Shown: positions 8,266-17,486 of the stretch, in pieces | Layout of the letters: each line of letters opens with the position of its first letter | How positions within the stretch are numbered: position 1 is the first letter of the stretch | Assembly: GCF_029210485.1 (NCBI RefSeq) | Contig: NZ_JARGET010000026.1 | Coordinates: 123,598 to 187,597 of the forward strand | Length of the DNA: 64,000 bases | From: Hoeflea sp. YIM 152468 | GTDB lineage: Bacteria > Pseudomonadota > Alphaproteobacteria > Rhizobiales > Rhizobiaceae | Direction of reading: 5' to 3' | Position numbers and translations under genes: made by a program | The notes under the pieces: generated by a model | What the model was told of the DNA's origin: nothing | The model's input: only the letters and a program-made list of their open reading frames with translations | Databases searched by the model: none

Positions 8266-9471
8266 TCAGGCTGCAATGACCGCCTCGGCGCAGATCATGG
8301 TCTCAATCTCTGCTGTTTTATAGCCCATCTCAATCAGGACCTGTTTTGTATGCTGCCCCAGAACCGGTGCAGCTTGCGTGATCCTGGCTGGAGTCTCGCT
8401 GTATTTCACCGGATGCCCCAGGGTTTTGACCTGACCCGCTGTCATGTGTTCCACGTCAACGATCATCTCACGCGCCTGAGCCTGCGGATCTTGATGCATT
8501 TCGAGAATGTCCAGAACCGGCCCGGCCGGCAACTTCGCCGCTTCCATTCTGGAGAGCCAATTGGCCGTGGTGTCTTGTTCGAGAATGTCATCCAGAATCT
8601 GCACCAATGCAGGCAAGTTCTTCATGCGCTGCAGGTTTGAGGAGAACCGCGGATCGGCATCAAGTTCCGGTGCAGAAATGACATCGAGAAATCGCAACCA
8701 GTTGGTCTGATTGGCAGCGCCAACATTGACCCAACCATCACGTGTCTTGAAAGACTGATACGGCGCGTTCAGGGGATGAGCCGATCCCATCGGCTTGGGG
8801 TTTTCGGCTGTCGCGAAGGCAATGGCGGATTGCCAGTAAGTCTGGACAATCGCTGCCTCAAACAGTGAAGTGTCAACCTTCTGCCCGCGTCCGGTCTTGA
8901 GCATGTTCGCATAGGCCGCCGACACCCCCATGGCGGCCAGTATACCTGCATTGATATCGGAAATCGGAGCGGCGACCTTCACGGGTGGACGGCCAGGCCC
9001 TTCGCCGGTGATCGCCATCAGCCCTGACATGCCCTGGGCGATCAGGTCGAAACCGCCGCGCTCCGCATAGGGGCCGGTGCGGCCAAAGCCGGAAATCTCG
9101 CAATAGATCAGGCGTGGGTTGAGCTTTGAAAGCTCGTCATAGCCAAGCCCCAGCCGTTCCATTGTGCCCAGCCTGTAGTTTTCGATCACGACATCTGCAT
9201 CCAGAAGCAGCTTGTGCAAAACCTCGACCGCCGCAGGGTCCTTGAGATTGAGGGCAATCCCGCGCTTGTTGCGGTTCATCATCATGTAGGCTGCGGATTC
9301 ACCCGCGATTTCGGGGGGCACGAACCTGCGGCTGTCATCACCGGTCGGCTTTTCCACCTTGATCACATCCGCCCCCATGTCAGCCAGCATCAGCCCGCAG
9401 ACAGGGCCGGCCATTATGTGAGCCAGTTCAATGACCTTCATACCTTTGAGCGGGCCGGACGGTGCAGTCAT
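8266..9471 (-). CDS. class III CoA-transferase (CaiB/BaiF family)
   Basis: A 401-aa family III CoA-transferase, which moves CoA between carboxylates through an aspartyl-CoA thioester. The N-terminal block MKVIELAHIMAGPVCG, the ADVIKVEKP strand, NRNKRGIALNLKD and FGRTGPYAERGGFDLIAQ are classic. The catalytic Asp is probably Asp172 in AAPISDINAG. I start at the ATG at 9471, giving a 4-nt ATGA overlap with the crotonase gene; a start 4 codons earlier is possible. It probably activates the imported acid or an intermediate for the adjacent crotonase-fold enzyme. Substrate unknown. Confidence 0.88.
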   Translation of the reverse strand: MTAPSGPLKGMKVIELAHIMAGPVCGLMLADMGADVIKVEKPTGDDSRRFVPPEIAGESAAYMMMNRNKRGIALNLKDPAAVEVLHKLLLDADVVIENYRLGTMERLGLGYDELSKLNPRLIYCEISGFGRTGPYAERGGFDLIAQGMSGLMAITGEGPGRPPVKVAAPISDINAGILAAMGVSAAYANMLKTGRGQKVDTSLFEAAIVQTYWQSAIAFATAENPKPMGSAHPLNAPYQSFKTRDGWVNVGAANQTNWLRFLDVISAPELDADPRFSSNLQRMKNLPALVQILDDILEQDTTANWLSRMEAAKLPAGPVLDILEMHQDPQAQAREMIVDVEHMTAGQVKTLGHPVKYSETPARITQAAPVLGQHTKQVLIEMGYKTAEIETMICAEAVIAA

Positions 9472-10253
9472 TTGCCTGTCCACTCCGGTCTGGTCTTGCC
9501 GAGAAAAGCCTCCATGCCGATGCGGAAATCATCGCTCATGTAGCACATCGTGATCAGGTCGGCGTCCTCTACCTTTGTTGCCATCCGGTTGCGGCGCATC
9601 GCTTCCTTGGTTGCCCGCAAGGTCAGGGGGGCCATGGAGCCAATATGATGTGCCAGTTCCTCAGCCCGGGCCAGCAATGAGGGCTCGTCTGTCAAAACCT
9701 CGCTGACCAGTCCGGCAGCCAGGGCTTCCTCAGCGGCCATGAGCCGTGCGGTGAAGATCAGCTCGCGGACCCGTCCTGCACCGACCAGATTGGAAAGGCG
9801 CTCCAGGTTTGCTGCCGCCAGACAATTGCCAAGGGTCTTGGCGATCGGGAAGCCGAACTTCAAACCGGCCGACGCGATCCGCACATCACAGGCTGCAGCA
9901 ATCGCTGCACCGCCACCAGTGCAGGCTCCGTTGATGGCGGCAATCGTCGGCAACGGGCAACGCTCGACCGCATCGAGAACGCTGTTGATCCGGGCTTCAT
10001 ACTCCAGCGCATCCTGCGGCGTCTCAAATTCCCTGAACTGGGTCATGTCGGTTCCGGCAGCAAAAGCTCTGCCGCCTGCTCCGGACAGGACAATCGCAGT
10101 CAACGACCCGTCAGTCGGCGCGTCCCGGCAAATCTCGGCGAGCGCTTCATACATGCCAAATGTCAGCGCATTGCGGCTCGCCGGGCGATTGAAGGTGACC
10201 CAAAGCGTCTTGCCGCGCCTGTCCTGTGTAAGGTCTGGCCTGGTCTCGGTCAT
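9468..10253 (-). CDS. crotonase-fold enzyme (enoyl-CoA hydratase/isomerase family)
   Basis: A 261-aa crotonase-superfamily protein acting on a CoA thioester. The oxyanion-hole segments are present (AGGRAFAAGTDMTQF near 56-70 and AINGACTGGGAAIAAACD near 100-120). The two glutamates used by true hydratases are absent: the position after the GGG motif is Ala, and KFGFPIAKTLG has Ile where hydratases have Glu. So plain hydration is doubtful; isomerase, decarboxylase, lyase or hydrolase chemistry is more likely. It overlaps the TRAP permease gene upstream and the CoA-transferase downstream, both by ATGA, tying the three together. Confidence 0.85.
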   Translation of the reverse strand: MTETRPDLTQDRRGKTLWVTFNRPASRNALTFGMYEALAEICRDAPTDGSLTAIVLSGAGGRAFAAGTDMTQFREFETPQDALEYEARINSVLDAVERCPLPTIAAINGACTGGGAAIAAACDVRIASAGLKFGFPIAKTLGNCLAAANLERLSNLVGAGRVRELIFTARLMAAEEALAAGLVSEVLTDEPSLLARAEELAHHIGSMAPLTLRATKEAMRRNRMATKVEDADLITMCYMSDDFRIGMEAFLGKTRPEWTGK

Positions 10254-11530
10254 CGGTAGAAATACTCCACAAGGAACATCGGAACAGCAGGCACATACGT
10301 GCAGAGCATCAGCACCGCCAGAAGAACAACCACAAACCAGATATTGACCTTCGAGACCTCCCAGATATTGGCCCGGGCCACCGAGCAGGCAGTGATCAGA
10401 ACCGATGCCACCGGCGGCGTCTGCTGGCCAATGGCAAGGTTGAGCGTGACAATCAGGCCAAAATGAACGGGATCAATGCCGGCAGCCGTAATCAGCGGGA
10501 TCACAATCGGGATAACGAGAATGATGGCCGCTGCCGAATGCAGGAAGAAGCCAATGATGAGGAAGAAGAAGTTCAGAATCAGCAGGATCGCCCACTGCTC
10601 GGTGGTAATCGACAAAATGCTCTGGGCCAATTGCTGCGGAATCTGGGCGCGGGTCAGAAAGCCGCCCATCAGCACCGAAGCAGCAACCAGAAGCATGACA
10701 ACGGCGGTCTGGATGCCACCGTCAAGCATTGCCCGCCGCAGGTGACCCCAGTCGATGTGACGGTACCAGGCTGACACGACGATGGCCGCCAGCACGGCGA
10801 GGCCTGCGGCCTCGGTCGCGGTCACGAAGCCGCCGAATATACCGCCAAGAATGATCATGGGCAGGGCAAAGGCGGGCAGAGCATCAACAAATGTTTCGCG
10901 CACACGCGGCAGGTTGAAGGCCTCTTCGGTGGGAAAATTGTAGCGTTTTGCAAAAAAGTAGGCGACGCCCATGAGACCTGCGGCCCCGAGCAATCCGGGC
11001 ACGACACCCGCGACAAAGAGTTGTTCAACCGATGTATTGGCAGAGGCGGCGTAAAGGATCATCGGAATCGACGGTGGGATGATGATGGCAAGCGACGCTG
11101 ACGATGAGGTGACGGCTGCAGAAAATTCCTTGCTGTAGCCACGCTTTTTCATTTGCGGGATCAGGATCGACCCCATGGCGGCAACGTCTGCGACCGCAGA
11201 TCCGGAAATCTCGGCAAAGAACAGGGACACCCCGATATTGACCATGGCAAGTCCGCCGCGGACAAATCCGATAAGACTGGAGACAAAATTGATCAGCCGG
11301 TCGGTGATGCCGCCAGCATTCATGATGGCGCCGGCCAGAACAAACATCGGGATCGCAATAAGCGAGAAATTGGTCGATCCGTCATACATGTCGAGTGCTA
11401 TGGTCACCAGGCTGTCGGTGCCTTCGGTCAACACGAGACCTATGACGCCACACATGGCAAGGGCCACGGCGATCGGCACATTGATGCAGATCATCAGCAT
11501 CAATCCGATGAAAATGGCGAATATCAGCAT
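10250..11530 (-). CDS. dctM: TRAP transporter large permease, DctM type
   Basis: A 426-aa membrane protein with about 11-12 transmembrane segments, the ion-coupled channel subunit of a tripartite periplasmic importer. It has the DctM landmarks MFVLAGAIMNAGG, the SASLAIIIPPSIPMILYA segment and the late GQQTPPVASVL loop. It overlaps the DctQ gene (TGATG) and the crotonase gene (ATGA). Together with DctP and DctQ it makes one complete carboxylate importer. Confidence 0.92.
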   Translation of the reverse strand: MLIFAIFIGLMLMICINVPIAVALAMCGVIGLVLTEGTDSLVTIALDMYDGSTNFSLIAIPMFVLAGAIMNAGGITDRLINFVSSLIGFVRGGLAMVNIGVSLFFAEISGSAVADVAAMGSILIPQMKKRGYSKEFSAAVTSSSASLAIIIPPSIPMILYAASANTSVEQLFVAGVVPGLLGAAGLMGVAYFFAKRYNFPTEEAFNLPRVRETFVDALPAFALPMIILGGIFGGFVTATEAAGLAVLAAIVVSAWYRHIDWGHLRRAMLDGGIQTAVVMLLVAASVLMGGFLTRAQIPQQLAQSILSITTEQWAILLILNFFFLIIGFFLHSAAAIILVIPIVIPLITAAGIDPVHFGLIVTLNLAIGQQTPPVASVLITACSVARANIWEVSKVNIWFVVVLLAVLMLCTYVPAVPMFLVEYFYR

Positions 11531-12096
11531 CAGACCCGGTCCTTGTTTTTTTCAAGCTCAGCTTCGACTTCTTCCTCGATCTCGGCGTGCTCGAGTGAAA
11601 TCCCCGCTGCGGTCGTCTTCCAGTACCCAGGCAGACTGAGCACCTGGCACAGAATGAACAGCAGCGCGCCAATCGGGATAACCGACTGCGTCACCTGCAC
11701 CGGAACCCATCTGATCGAGATCAGGGTATCGCCTGCAAGCACCTCGAGAACCTGGAATCCTGCGCGCGCCATGAGGAGAAAGAACACCAGCACGATCGCT
11801 TCGCCCAAAACCAAGGCCGTCATCCGGAACGCGGGCGGCAAAGCCAGCAAAACCGTATCAAAACCGATATGACGACGGTGCAGCGCCGCCAGTGCCGACC
11901 CGTAATAGGTAATCCACGCCAGCATGATCGCCGCCACTTCATCGTACCAGGAAAAGCTTTGCCCCAGCAGACGCGCAATCACCGCAAGCGTCACGATGAT
12001 GGTCAGGACGATCATGAGCGATATGGTAATCCACTCGAGAATCTTGCCCAGGACCGAGATGGTCGAAGGTAGAAAAGAGGACGAGGCTTGCTCCAT
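11530..12096 (-). CDS. dctQ: TRAP transporter small permease, DctQ type
   Basis: A 188-aa four-helix membrane protein. The core WYDEVAAIMLAWITYYGSALA and RRHIGFDTVL motifs are typical of DctQ. It ends in an unusually acidic, charged tail (HAEIEEEVEAELEKNKDRV). It overlaps DctM by one base and is separated from DctP by a 125-bp gap holding a strong hairpin. Confidence 0.9.
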   Translation of the reverse strand: MEQASSSFLPSTISVLGKILEWITISLMIVLTIIVTLAVIARLLGQSFSWYDEVAAIMLAWITYYGSALAALHRRHIGFDTVLLALPPAFRMTALVLGEAIVLVFFLLMARAGFQVLEVLAGDTLISIRWVPVQVTQSVIPIGALLFILCQVLSLPGYWKTTAAGISLEHAEIEEEVEAELEKNKDRV

Positions 12097-12184
12097 TGCG
12101 GACCTGTCTGTTCTGATTTTTCAGGAAATTTCCCTGTGGTCAAACAAGGCTGTGGCGACCACATGACGACATCGTTCGAGATGG

Positions 12185-12214
12185 TCGGGCAACAGGCCAA
12201 AGCCTGTTGCCCGA
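12185..12214 (-). terminator. strong hairpin between dctP and dctQ
   Basis: A perfect 13-bp stem with a CAAA loop lies just after the DctP stop codon and ahead of DctQ. There is no T-tract. Stem-loops at this place in importer operons usually protect the binding-protein message or dampen expression of the permeases, so that binding protein is made in excess. I read it as an attenuating or stabilising element rather than a full stop. Confidence 0.55.
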
Positions 12215-12221
12215 GGACAAA

Positions 12222-13202
12222 TCAGTTGGCCTTGGCAAGACCGAGGACCTGATCGATCATCTCCTGCCCGCCGTCGACTTCATCGGCAAAGGCCTTGTAA
12301 ATCGGCTTGGAGGCTTCGATGAACGCTGCCTTGTCAGCCTCGTTGACCTCCACACCCGCAGCCTTGATGACGTCGAGCAGATCGGTCTCAAGCTGCGCCG
12401 CCGTTTCATAGGTAAAGTCCTGCGATTTGCTTCCGCAATCGGTCAGCATTGCCTGCACATCTTCAGGCAGACTGGAGAAGCTTTTGTGTGAGGCGAGGAT
12501 ATAGGCAGGTGTGTAGACATGGCCGGTGATGGACAGATATTTCTGCACTTCCTGGAATTTCGCAGAGGCAATCTGCGCATAAGGATTTTCCTGGCCGTCC
12601 ATGACGCCGGTCTGCAAAGCCGTAAAGACGTCCGAAAACGCCATAGGCGTCGGGTTTGCGCCGTAAAGTTGGAACATCGAGACCCGCCAGACCCCGTTCG
12701 GGGTGCGCAGCTTGATCCCCTCAAGATCGGCAGGAACGTTGATCGGCCGGGTGTTGTTGGTGATATGGCGGAAGCCGTTCTCTGCAAGACCGACGATGTG
12801 ATAGCCCTTTGCCTGGGCCGCAGACTGGAACGTGTCCATCATTTCGCCCTGGACCCGGCGCATATGATCACGGTCAGAGATAATGTAGGGCATTTCAAAA
12901 ATGCCGAACACATCATCAACCGAAGACATGATTGATGAGGGCAAGGCAAAGTCGACCTGGCTGAGCTTGAGCTTCTGCAAAAGCTCCTTGTCCTTGCCGA
13001 GCTGCGATGACCCGAAGGTCTGAACTTCAATCTTGCCGTCGCTTGCCGAATTGACGCATTCTGCAAAATTATCTGCACTGGCTTCAAACAACGAGCCAGG
13101 TGCGCCAACATGGCCGAATTTCATTGTCATATCAGCGGCAAAAGCGCTGCCAGCGATTCCGATTGCTGCTGTCGTTGCGAGCATTCTAGTGATAAATTTC
13201 AT
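12222..13202 (-). CDS. dctP: TRAP transporter binding protein, DctP type
   Basis: A 326-aa periplasmic binding protein with a Sec signal (MKFITRMLATTAAIGIAGSA, cleaved near AFA-AD). The mature start MKFGHVGAPGS and the ligand-Arg strand GIKLRTPNGVWRVSMF, followed by MAFSDVFTALQTGVMDGQEN, are DctP signatures; the Arg in LRTPN normally pairs with the substrate carboxylate. It lies between the aminotransferase gene (58 bp upstream) and dctQ. It fetches an organic acid, identity unknown. Confidence 0.92.
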   Translation of the reverse strand: MKFITRMLATTAAIGIAGSAFAADMTMKFGHVGAPGSLFEASADNFAECVNSASDGKIEVQTFGSSQLGKDKELLQKLKLSQVDFALPSSIMSSVDDVFGIFEMPYIISDRDHMRRVQGEMMDTFQSAAQAKGYHIVGLAENGFRHITNNTRPINVPADLEGIKLRTPNGVWRVSMFQLYGANPTPMAFSDVFTALQTGVMDGQENPYAQIASAKFQEVQKYLSITGHVYTPAYILASHKSFSSLPEDVQAMLTDCGSKSQDFTYETAAQLETDLLDVIKAAGVEVNEADKAAFIEASKPIYKAFADEVDGGQEMIDQVLGLAKAN

Positions 13203-13260
13203 AGTTTTTCCTCCCAGTAGACTACTTCATTTAGTCAATTTACGTCCCTGCAATTCTGGA

Positions 13261-14427
13261 CTAGCTCCCTCCCTGAAGCACATCCATTGCAGCACTTACT
13301 CCCCCGGCCTTGTGGGGGATGTCGGCCTTGTTCAGGCCCATTTCCACACCTGCCAAAGTGGCCATCAACATCAGGTCGTTGAAATCACCAAGATGACCGA
13401 TCCGAAACGCGCGGTCAGCCACTTTGGACAGACCGCTGCCCAGTGACATGTTGTAATGTTCCAGGGTTTTTGCCCGGAACCGATCAGCGCTCTGCCCTTC
13501 AGGCATGAGAACCGCAGTCAGCACACCGCTTTCCTGACCCTGCTTCGAACACAGAACTTCCAACCCCCAGGCACGAACTGCTGCACGGGTCGCCTTTCCA
13601 TGGCGCTGATGCCGCGCGAACACGTTGTCGAGCCCCTCCTCATGCAACATGTCGATCGCCTCATTGAGCCCGAAGAGAAGGTTCGTATTGGGCGTATAGG
13701 GAAAATATCCGGTCTTGTTGGGCCCGACCATATCCGCCCAATCCCAATAGGTGCGCGACAATCCCGCTGTCTTGTTGGCAGCCATCGCTTTTTCGCTGAC
13801 CGCATTGAACGACAGCCCAGGCGGCAGCATCAGACCCTTCTGGGATCCCGACACCGTCACATCGACACCCCATTCGTCATGATTGTATTCAAGCGAAGCC
13901 AGGCCGGAGATGGTGTCGACGAGGAACAATGCAGGGTGCCCCACATTGTCTATGGCCTTTCGAATGGCAGCAATCGGCGAGACCGATCCGGTCGATGTTT
14001 CGTTGTGCACCACACAGACGGCCTTGATTTCATGCGCCTTGTCTTCGGCCAGATAGGCTTCGATAAGATCCGGGTCTGCGCCGCCGCGCCAGTCACCCTC
14101 GATAAACTCGGCTTTCAGTTGCAGCTGCTCCGCAATCTTTTTCCACAGGGTCGCGAAATGCCCGGTCTCGAACATCAGCACCCGGTCGCCCGGTGAAAGT
14201 GTGTTGACCAGCGCCGCTTCCCATGCGCCGGTCCCCGACGACGGGTAGATGAAAACATTCTGTTCTGTCTTGAAGATCGTCTTCACGCCGTTCAGCGCTT
14301 GCATGCCGACTTTCGCAAACTCCGGGCCGCGATGGTCGATGACCTGCTGCGAGATTGCCCGCAAAACACGTCCGGGAACCGGGCTTGGTCCGGGTATCTG
14401 CAAGAAATGTTGTCCTGTCTGTCTCAT
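13261..14427 (-). CDS. class V aminotransferase, serine/alanine-glyoxylate type
   Basis: A 388-aa PLP enzyme of the serine-glyoxylate / aspartate-glyoxylate aminotransferase group. It has the IPGPSPVPGRVLRAI start, the PSSGTGAWEAAL cofactor-phosphate loop, LVDTISGLAS with the ring-contacting Asp, and Lys197 in SGSQKGLMLPPG as the Schiff-base lysine. It is first in the leftward seven-gene operon ahead of the TRAP importer. Its likely job is to remove glyoxylate or a similar oxoacid formed by the pathway, using an amino acid donor such as serine, alanine or aspartate. The other beta-hydroxyaspartate-cycle genes are not present here. Confidence 0.87.
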   Translation of the reverse strand: MRQTGQHFLQIPGPSPVPGRVLRAISQQVIDHRGPEFAKVGMQALNGVKTIFKTEQNVFIYPSSGTGAWEAALVNTLSPGDRVLMFETGHFATLWKKIAEQLQLKAEFIEGDWRGGADPDLIEAYLAEDKAHEIKAVCVVHNETSTGSVSPIAAIRKAIDNVGHPALFLVDTISGLASLEYNHDEWGVDVTVSGSQKGLMLPPGLSFNAVSEKAMAANKTAGLSRTYWDWADMVGPNKTGYFPYTPNTNLLFGLNEAIDMLHEEGLDNVFARHQRHGKATRAAVRAWGLEVLCSKQGQESGVLTAVLMPEGQSADRFRAKTLEHYNMSLGSGLSKVADRAFRIGHLGDFNDLMLMATLAGVEMGLNKADIPHKAGGVSAAMDVLQGGS

Positions 14428-14500
14428 GATTCCCCCCGGGAGTCTGTCTGATTCTGGCCCAACCTCATTGCTCTATCGAGGTCACGCTTCATATTTCCTG

Positions 14501-14529
14501 TTGTGGATATTACATTTTGAATTCATAAT
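14501..14529 (+). promoter_or_regulatory. candidate promoter with overlapping palindrome
   Basis: TTGTGG (14501-14506) and CATAAT (14524-14529) are spaced by 17 bp and face the dehydrogenase gene. The near-palindrome ATTTTGAATTCATAAT at 14514-14529 covers the -10 box and is a good place for the adjacent GntR regulator to bind and control both divergent units. Confidence 0.35.
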
Positions 14530-14567
14530 TAAGTCAACAAAAATTTCGTCTCATTAATTTTGGCCAG

Positions 14568-17480
14568 GTGGTTCAGGTGTCGCATATTGCTCAAATCCTT
14601 TCCAAACGCGTCCAGGGCGACATTCTGTTCGACCGGTTTTCCCGCGGTCGTTATGCAACGGATGCCTCCTTCTATCAGATGATGCCGGTGGGGGTTTTGT
14701 GCCCCAAATCCGAAGACGACATCAGCGCCGCCATCGATATTGCGCGGGAACAGGGCGTACCCATCCTCGCCAGAGGTGGCGGAACCTCCCAATGCGGACA
14801 GACCGTCAACGAAGCTTTGGTTCTGGACAACACGCAATATTTCAATGACATCATCGAGCTCGACGTCGAGAACAGGCGCTGTGTGGTCCGTCCCGGCATC
14901 GTCCTGGACGAGCTCAACCGGGCTCTCAAACCACACGGGCTCTGGTTTCCCGTCGATGTTTCCACCGCATCGCGCGCAACCATCGGCGGCATGGCAGCGA
15001 ACAATTCATGCGGCGGAAAATCCCTTCGCTACGGCATGATGCGTGACAATGTGCTGTCGATCGAAGCCATCATGGCTGACGGCAGCAAGCATCATTTCGG
15101 AGCTGACATCGCCAACCAGTCCGAAGCCTATACCGCGCTCTCAACCGAGCTTCTGGCGCTGGGCGCACGGGAAGCAACAGAGATCGATGCCCGCTTTCCC
15201 AACGTCATGCGCCGGGTTGGCGGCTATAATATCGATGCGCTGGTGCCAATGGCCGCTCCCAACAATCTTGCCCACCTGCTGGTCGGCTCGGAAGGAACGC
15301 TTGCCTATTCGACAGCGATCGAACTGAAACTGTCTCCCCTGCTTTCAGGCAAGGCGCTCGGGGTCTGCCACTTCCCGACATTCTATCAGGCCATGGATGC
15401 GGCGCAGCACCTGGTCACCCTGCTGCCCCAGGGCGTGGAACTGGTGGATTCGACAATGATTGCGCTGGCGCGCGACATCCCGATGTTCCGCAAAACCATC
15501 GAGAACTTTGTCACCGGCGATCCTGAAGCGCTGTTGCTGGTTGAATTCATCGAGGAAGATGCCGCCGACAACGTGGTCAAACTGCGACAGCTTGAACAGA
15601 TGATGGGAGATCTCGGGTTTTCCTGGTCGGGAACAGGCGACCGCTGGGGCGGCGTGACATCGGTCACCGATCCGGTCTTGCAAAACCAGATTGCCGAGCT
15701 TCGCAAGTCCGGGCTCAACATCATGATGTCGATGAAAAGCGATGGAAAGCCGGTCTCCTTCGTCGAGGATTGTGCGGTAGAGCTGCCGGATCTGGCCGAG
15801 TACACGGCCGGCCTCACCGGCATTTTCGAAAAATATGGCACCAAGGGCACATGGTATGCCCACGCATCGGTCGGTTGCCTGCATGTCCGGCCGGTTCTCA
15901 ACTTGAGACTGGACAAGGACGTCAGGACGATGCGCGCGGTTGCCGAGGAATGCTTTGACCTCGTTGCGCGCTACAAGGGCTCCCATTCAGGCGAACATGG
16001 TGACGGCATTGTCCGCTCCGAATTTCACGAGAAGATGTTCGGACCGCGGATGGTGGCCAATTTCGGTGAAGTCAAAAAGCGCTTTGATCCCACCGGTCTG
16101 TTCAATCCGGGCAAGATCGTTTCCCCGCCCAAGATGGATGACCGGCGGCTGTTTCGCTATGGCCCGGACTACGCCGTTCCCGAGATGCACACGGAACTTG
16201 ACTGGTCGGAATGGACCGGCAGCGGCGGCGGTTTTCAGGGCGCGGTGGAAATGTGCAACAACAATGGCGCCTGCCGCAAGCTCAAGGGCGGGGTCATGTG
16301 CCCGTCCTTTCGCGTCACCCGCAAGGAAAAGGACCTGACCCGCGGACGGGCCAACACATTGCGGCTGGCAATCTCGGGCCAGCTTGGCGCCGATGCGTTT
16401 GCTTCTGACGAGATGGCGGACACCATGAAGCTTTGTGTGTCCTGCAAGGGATGCAAGAGCGAGTGTCCCACAGGTGTGGACATGGCCCGGATGAAGATTG
16501 AGGTGCTGGCCGCGCGCGCCAGGAAAAACGGCCTCACTCTTCACGACCGTCTGGTCGGTTTCATGCCGCGCTATGCCGTCTGGGCTTCAAAAGTTCCCTT
16601 CCTGATGAATTTGCGGGACCGGATCCCCGGTCTGGCAAGACTGTCCGAGCGGCTCACGGGATTCACGGCAAAACGTGCCCTGCCGCAATGGAGCGCCGTT
16701 CCGTTCAAGGACAGCGAGTTGAAAGACAGCCCAGCGCCGCAGGCGGTGTTGTTTGTCGACAGTTTCAACCGTTATTTCGAACCGGAAAACCTGCGCGCAG
16801 CGGTCCGCGTGCTGCAGGCGGGCGGCATATCGCTGGATGTGGTCAAGGCAGCCGACGGTGGCAGCCCGCTTTGCTGCGGCCGGACCTTCCTCTCCGTCGG
16901 GCTAGTCGACAAGGCGAAGGAAGAAGCACAGCGACTGGTTGAGGCATTGCTTCCTTATGCGGAAAAAGGTTTACCTATTATCGGCCTTGAGCCGAGCTGC
17001 CTGCTGACCCTGCGTGACGAGATCCCCGCGCTCCTGCCCGGCAGGGAAACGGCATTGATTGCAAAACAGGCCTTCATGTTCGAAGAGTTCATCGCCGCTC
17101 AATCTGAAAACCCGGATTTTCGTCTGCACTTGAAATCACCAGCGGAGAAAATCGTCTTGCACGGCCATTGCCACCAGAAAGCAATGAACGTGATGTCCAG
17201 CATCGAGCAGGTCTTGGCCATGCTTCCCCATACAACCGTGGAAAAGGTTGAAACCAGTTGCTGCGGCATGGCAGGTGCATTTGGCTATGGCCTGGACACC
17301 CATGCGATATCTCTGCAAATGGGTGAGATGGATTTATTGCCGGCGGTACGCGCGGCTCAATCCGCCGCAATCATTGTTGCCGACGGCACGTCTTGCAGGC
17401 AGCAGATCAGTGACAATACGGACCGCAAGCCATTGCATGTCGCCCGTCTTCTCGACATGTCCCTAACACAGGATGCCTGA
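14568..17480 (+). CDS. FAD-linked 2-hydroxyacid dehydrogenase with fused Fe-S domain (YdiJ/GlcD-GlcF-like)
   Basis: A 970-aa fused flavoprotein. Residues about 1-530 are a VAO-type FAD domain: ILARGGGTSQCGQ, GMAANNSCGG, LVGSEGTLAYS, HASVGCLHVRP and SGEHGDGIVRSE. Then come two iron-sulfur cysteine clusters (CNNNGACRK with VMCPSF, and CVSCKGCKSECPTGVD) and a CCG domain with SPLCCGRTF and SCCGMAGAFG. E. coli YdiJ has this layout and oxidises D-2-hydroxyglutarate; GlcD/GlcF oxidise glycolate. The start is a GTG at 14568, with another GTG at 14577 possible; the ribosome site is weak. It is divergent from the aminotransferase operon. It probably oxidises a D-2-hydroxyacid and passes electrons to the respiratory chain. 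Confidence 0.87.
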   Translation: MVQVSHIAQILSKRVQGDILFDRFSRGRYATDASFYQMMPVGVLCPKSEDDISAAIDIAREQGVPILARGGGTSQCGQTVNEALVLDNTQYFNDIIELDVENRRCVVRPGIVLDELNRALKPHGLWFPVDVSTASRATIGGMAANNSCGGKSLRYGMMRDNVLSIEAIMADGSKHHFGADIANQSEAYTALSTELLALGAREATEIDARFPNVMRRVGGYNIDALVPMAAPNNLAHLLVGSEGTLAYSTAIELKLSPLLSGKALGVCHFPTFYQAMDAAQHLVTLLPQGVELVDSTMIALARDIPMFRKTIENFVTGDPEALLLVEFIEEDAADNVVKLRQLEQMMGDLGFSWSGTGDRWGGVTSVTDPVLQNQIAELRKSGLNIMMSMKSDGKPVSFVEDCAVELPDLAEYTAGLTGIFEKYGTKGTWYAHASVGCLHVRPVLNLRLDKDVRTMRAVAEECFDLVARYKGSHSGEHGDGIVRSEFHEKMFGPRMVANFGEVKKRFDPTGLFNPGKIVSPPKMDDRRLFRYGPDYAVPEMHTELDWSEWTGSGGGFQGAVEMCNNNGACRKLKGGVMCPSFRVTRKEKDLTRGRANTLRLAISGQLGADAFASDEMADTMKLCVSCKGCKSECPTGVDMARMKIEVLAARARKNGLTLHDRLVGFMPRYAVWASKVPFLMNLRDRIPGLARLSERLTGFTAKRALPQWSAVPFKDSELKDSPAPQAVLFVDSFNRYFEPENLRAAVRVLQAGGISLDVVKAADGGSPLCCGRTFLSVGLVDKAKEEAQRLVEALLPYAEKGLPIIGLEPSCLLTLRDEIPALLPGRETALIAKQAFMFEEFIAAQSENPDFRLHLKSPAEKIVLHGHCHQKAMNVMSSIEQVLAMLPHTTVEKVETSCCGMAGAFGYGLDTHAISLQMGEMDLLPAVRAAQSAAIIVADGTSCRQQISDNTDRKPLHVARLLDMSLTQDA

Positions 17481-17486
17481 GACCAA

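Noticed and set aside
13261..14427. BhcA of the beta-hydroxyaspartate cycle
   Set aside because: The aminotransferase family fits, but the aldolase, dehydratase and iminosuccinate reductase genes that define that cluster are absent.
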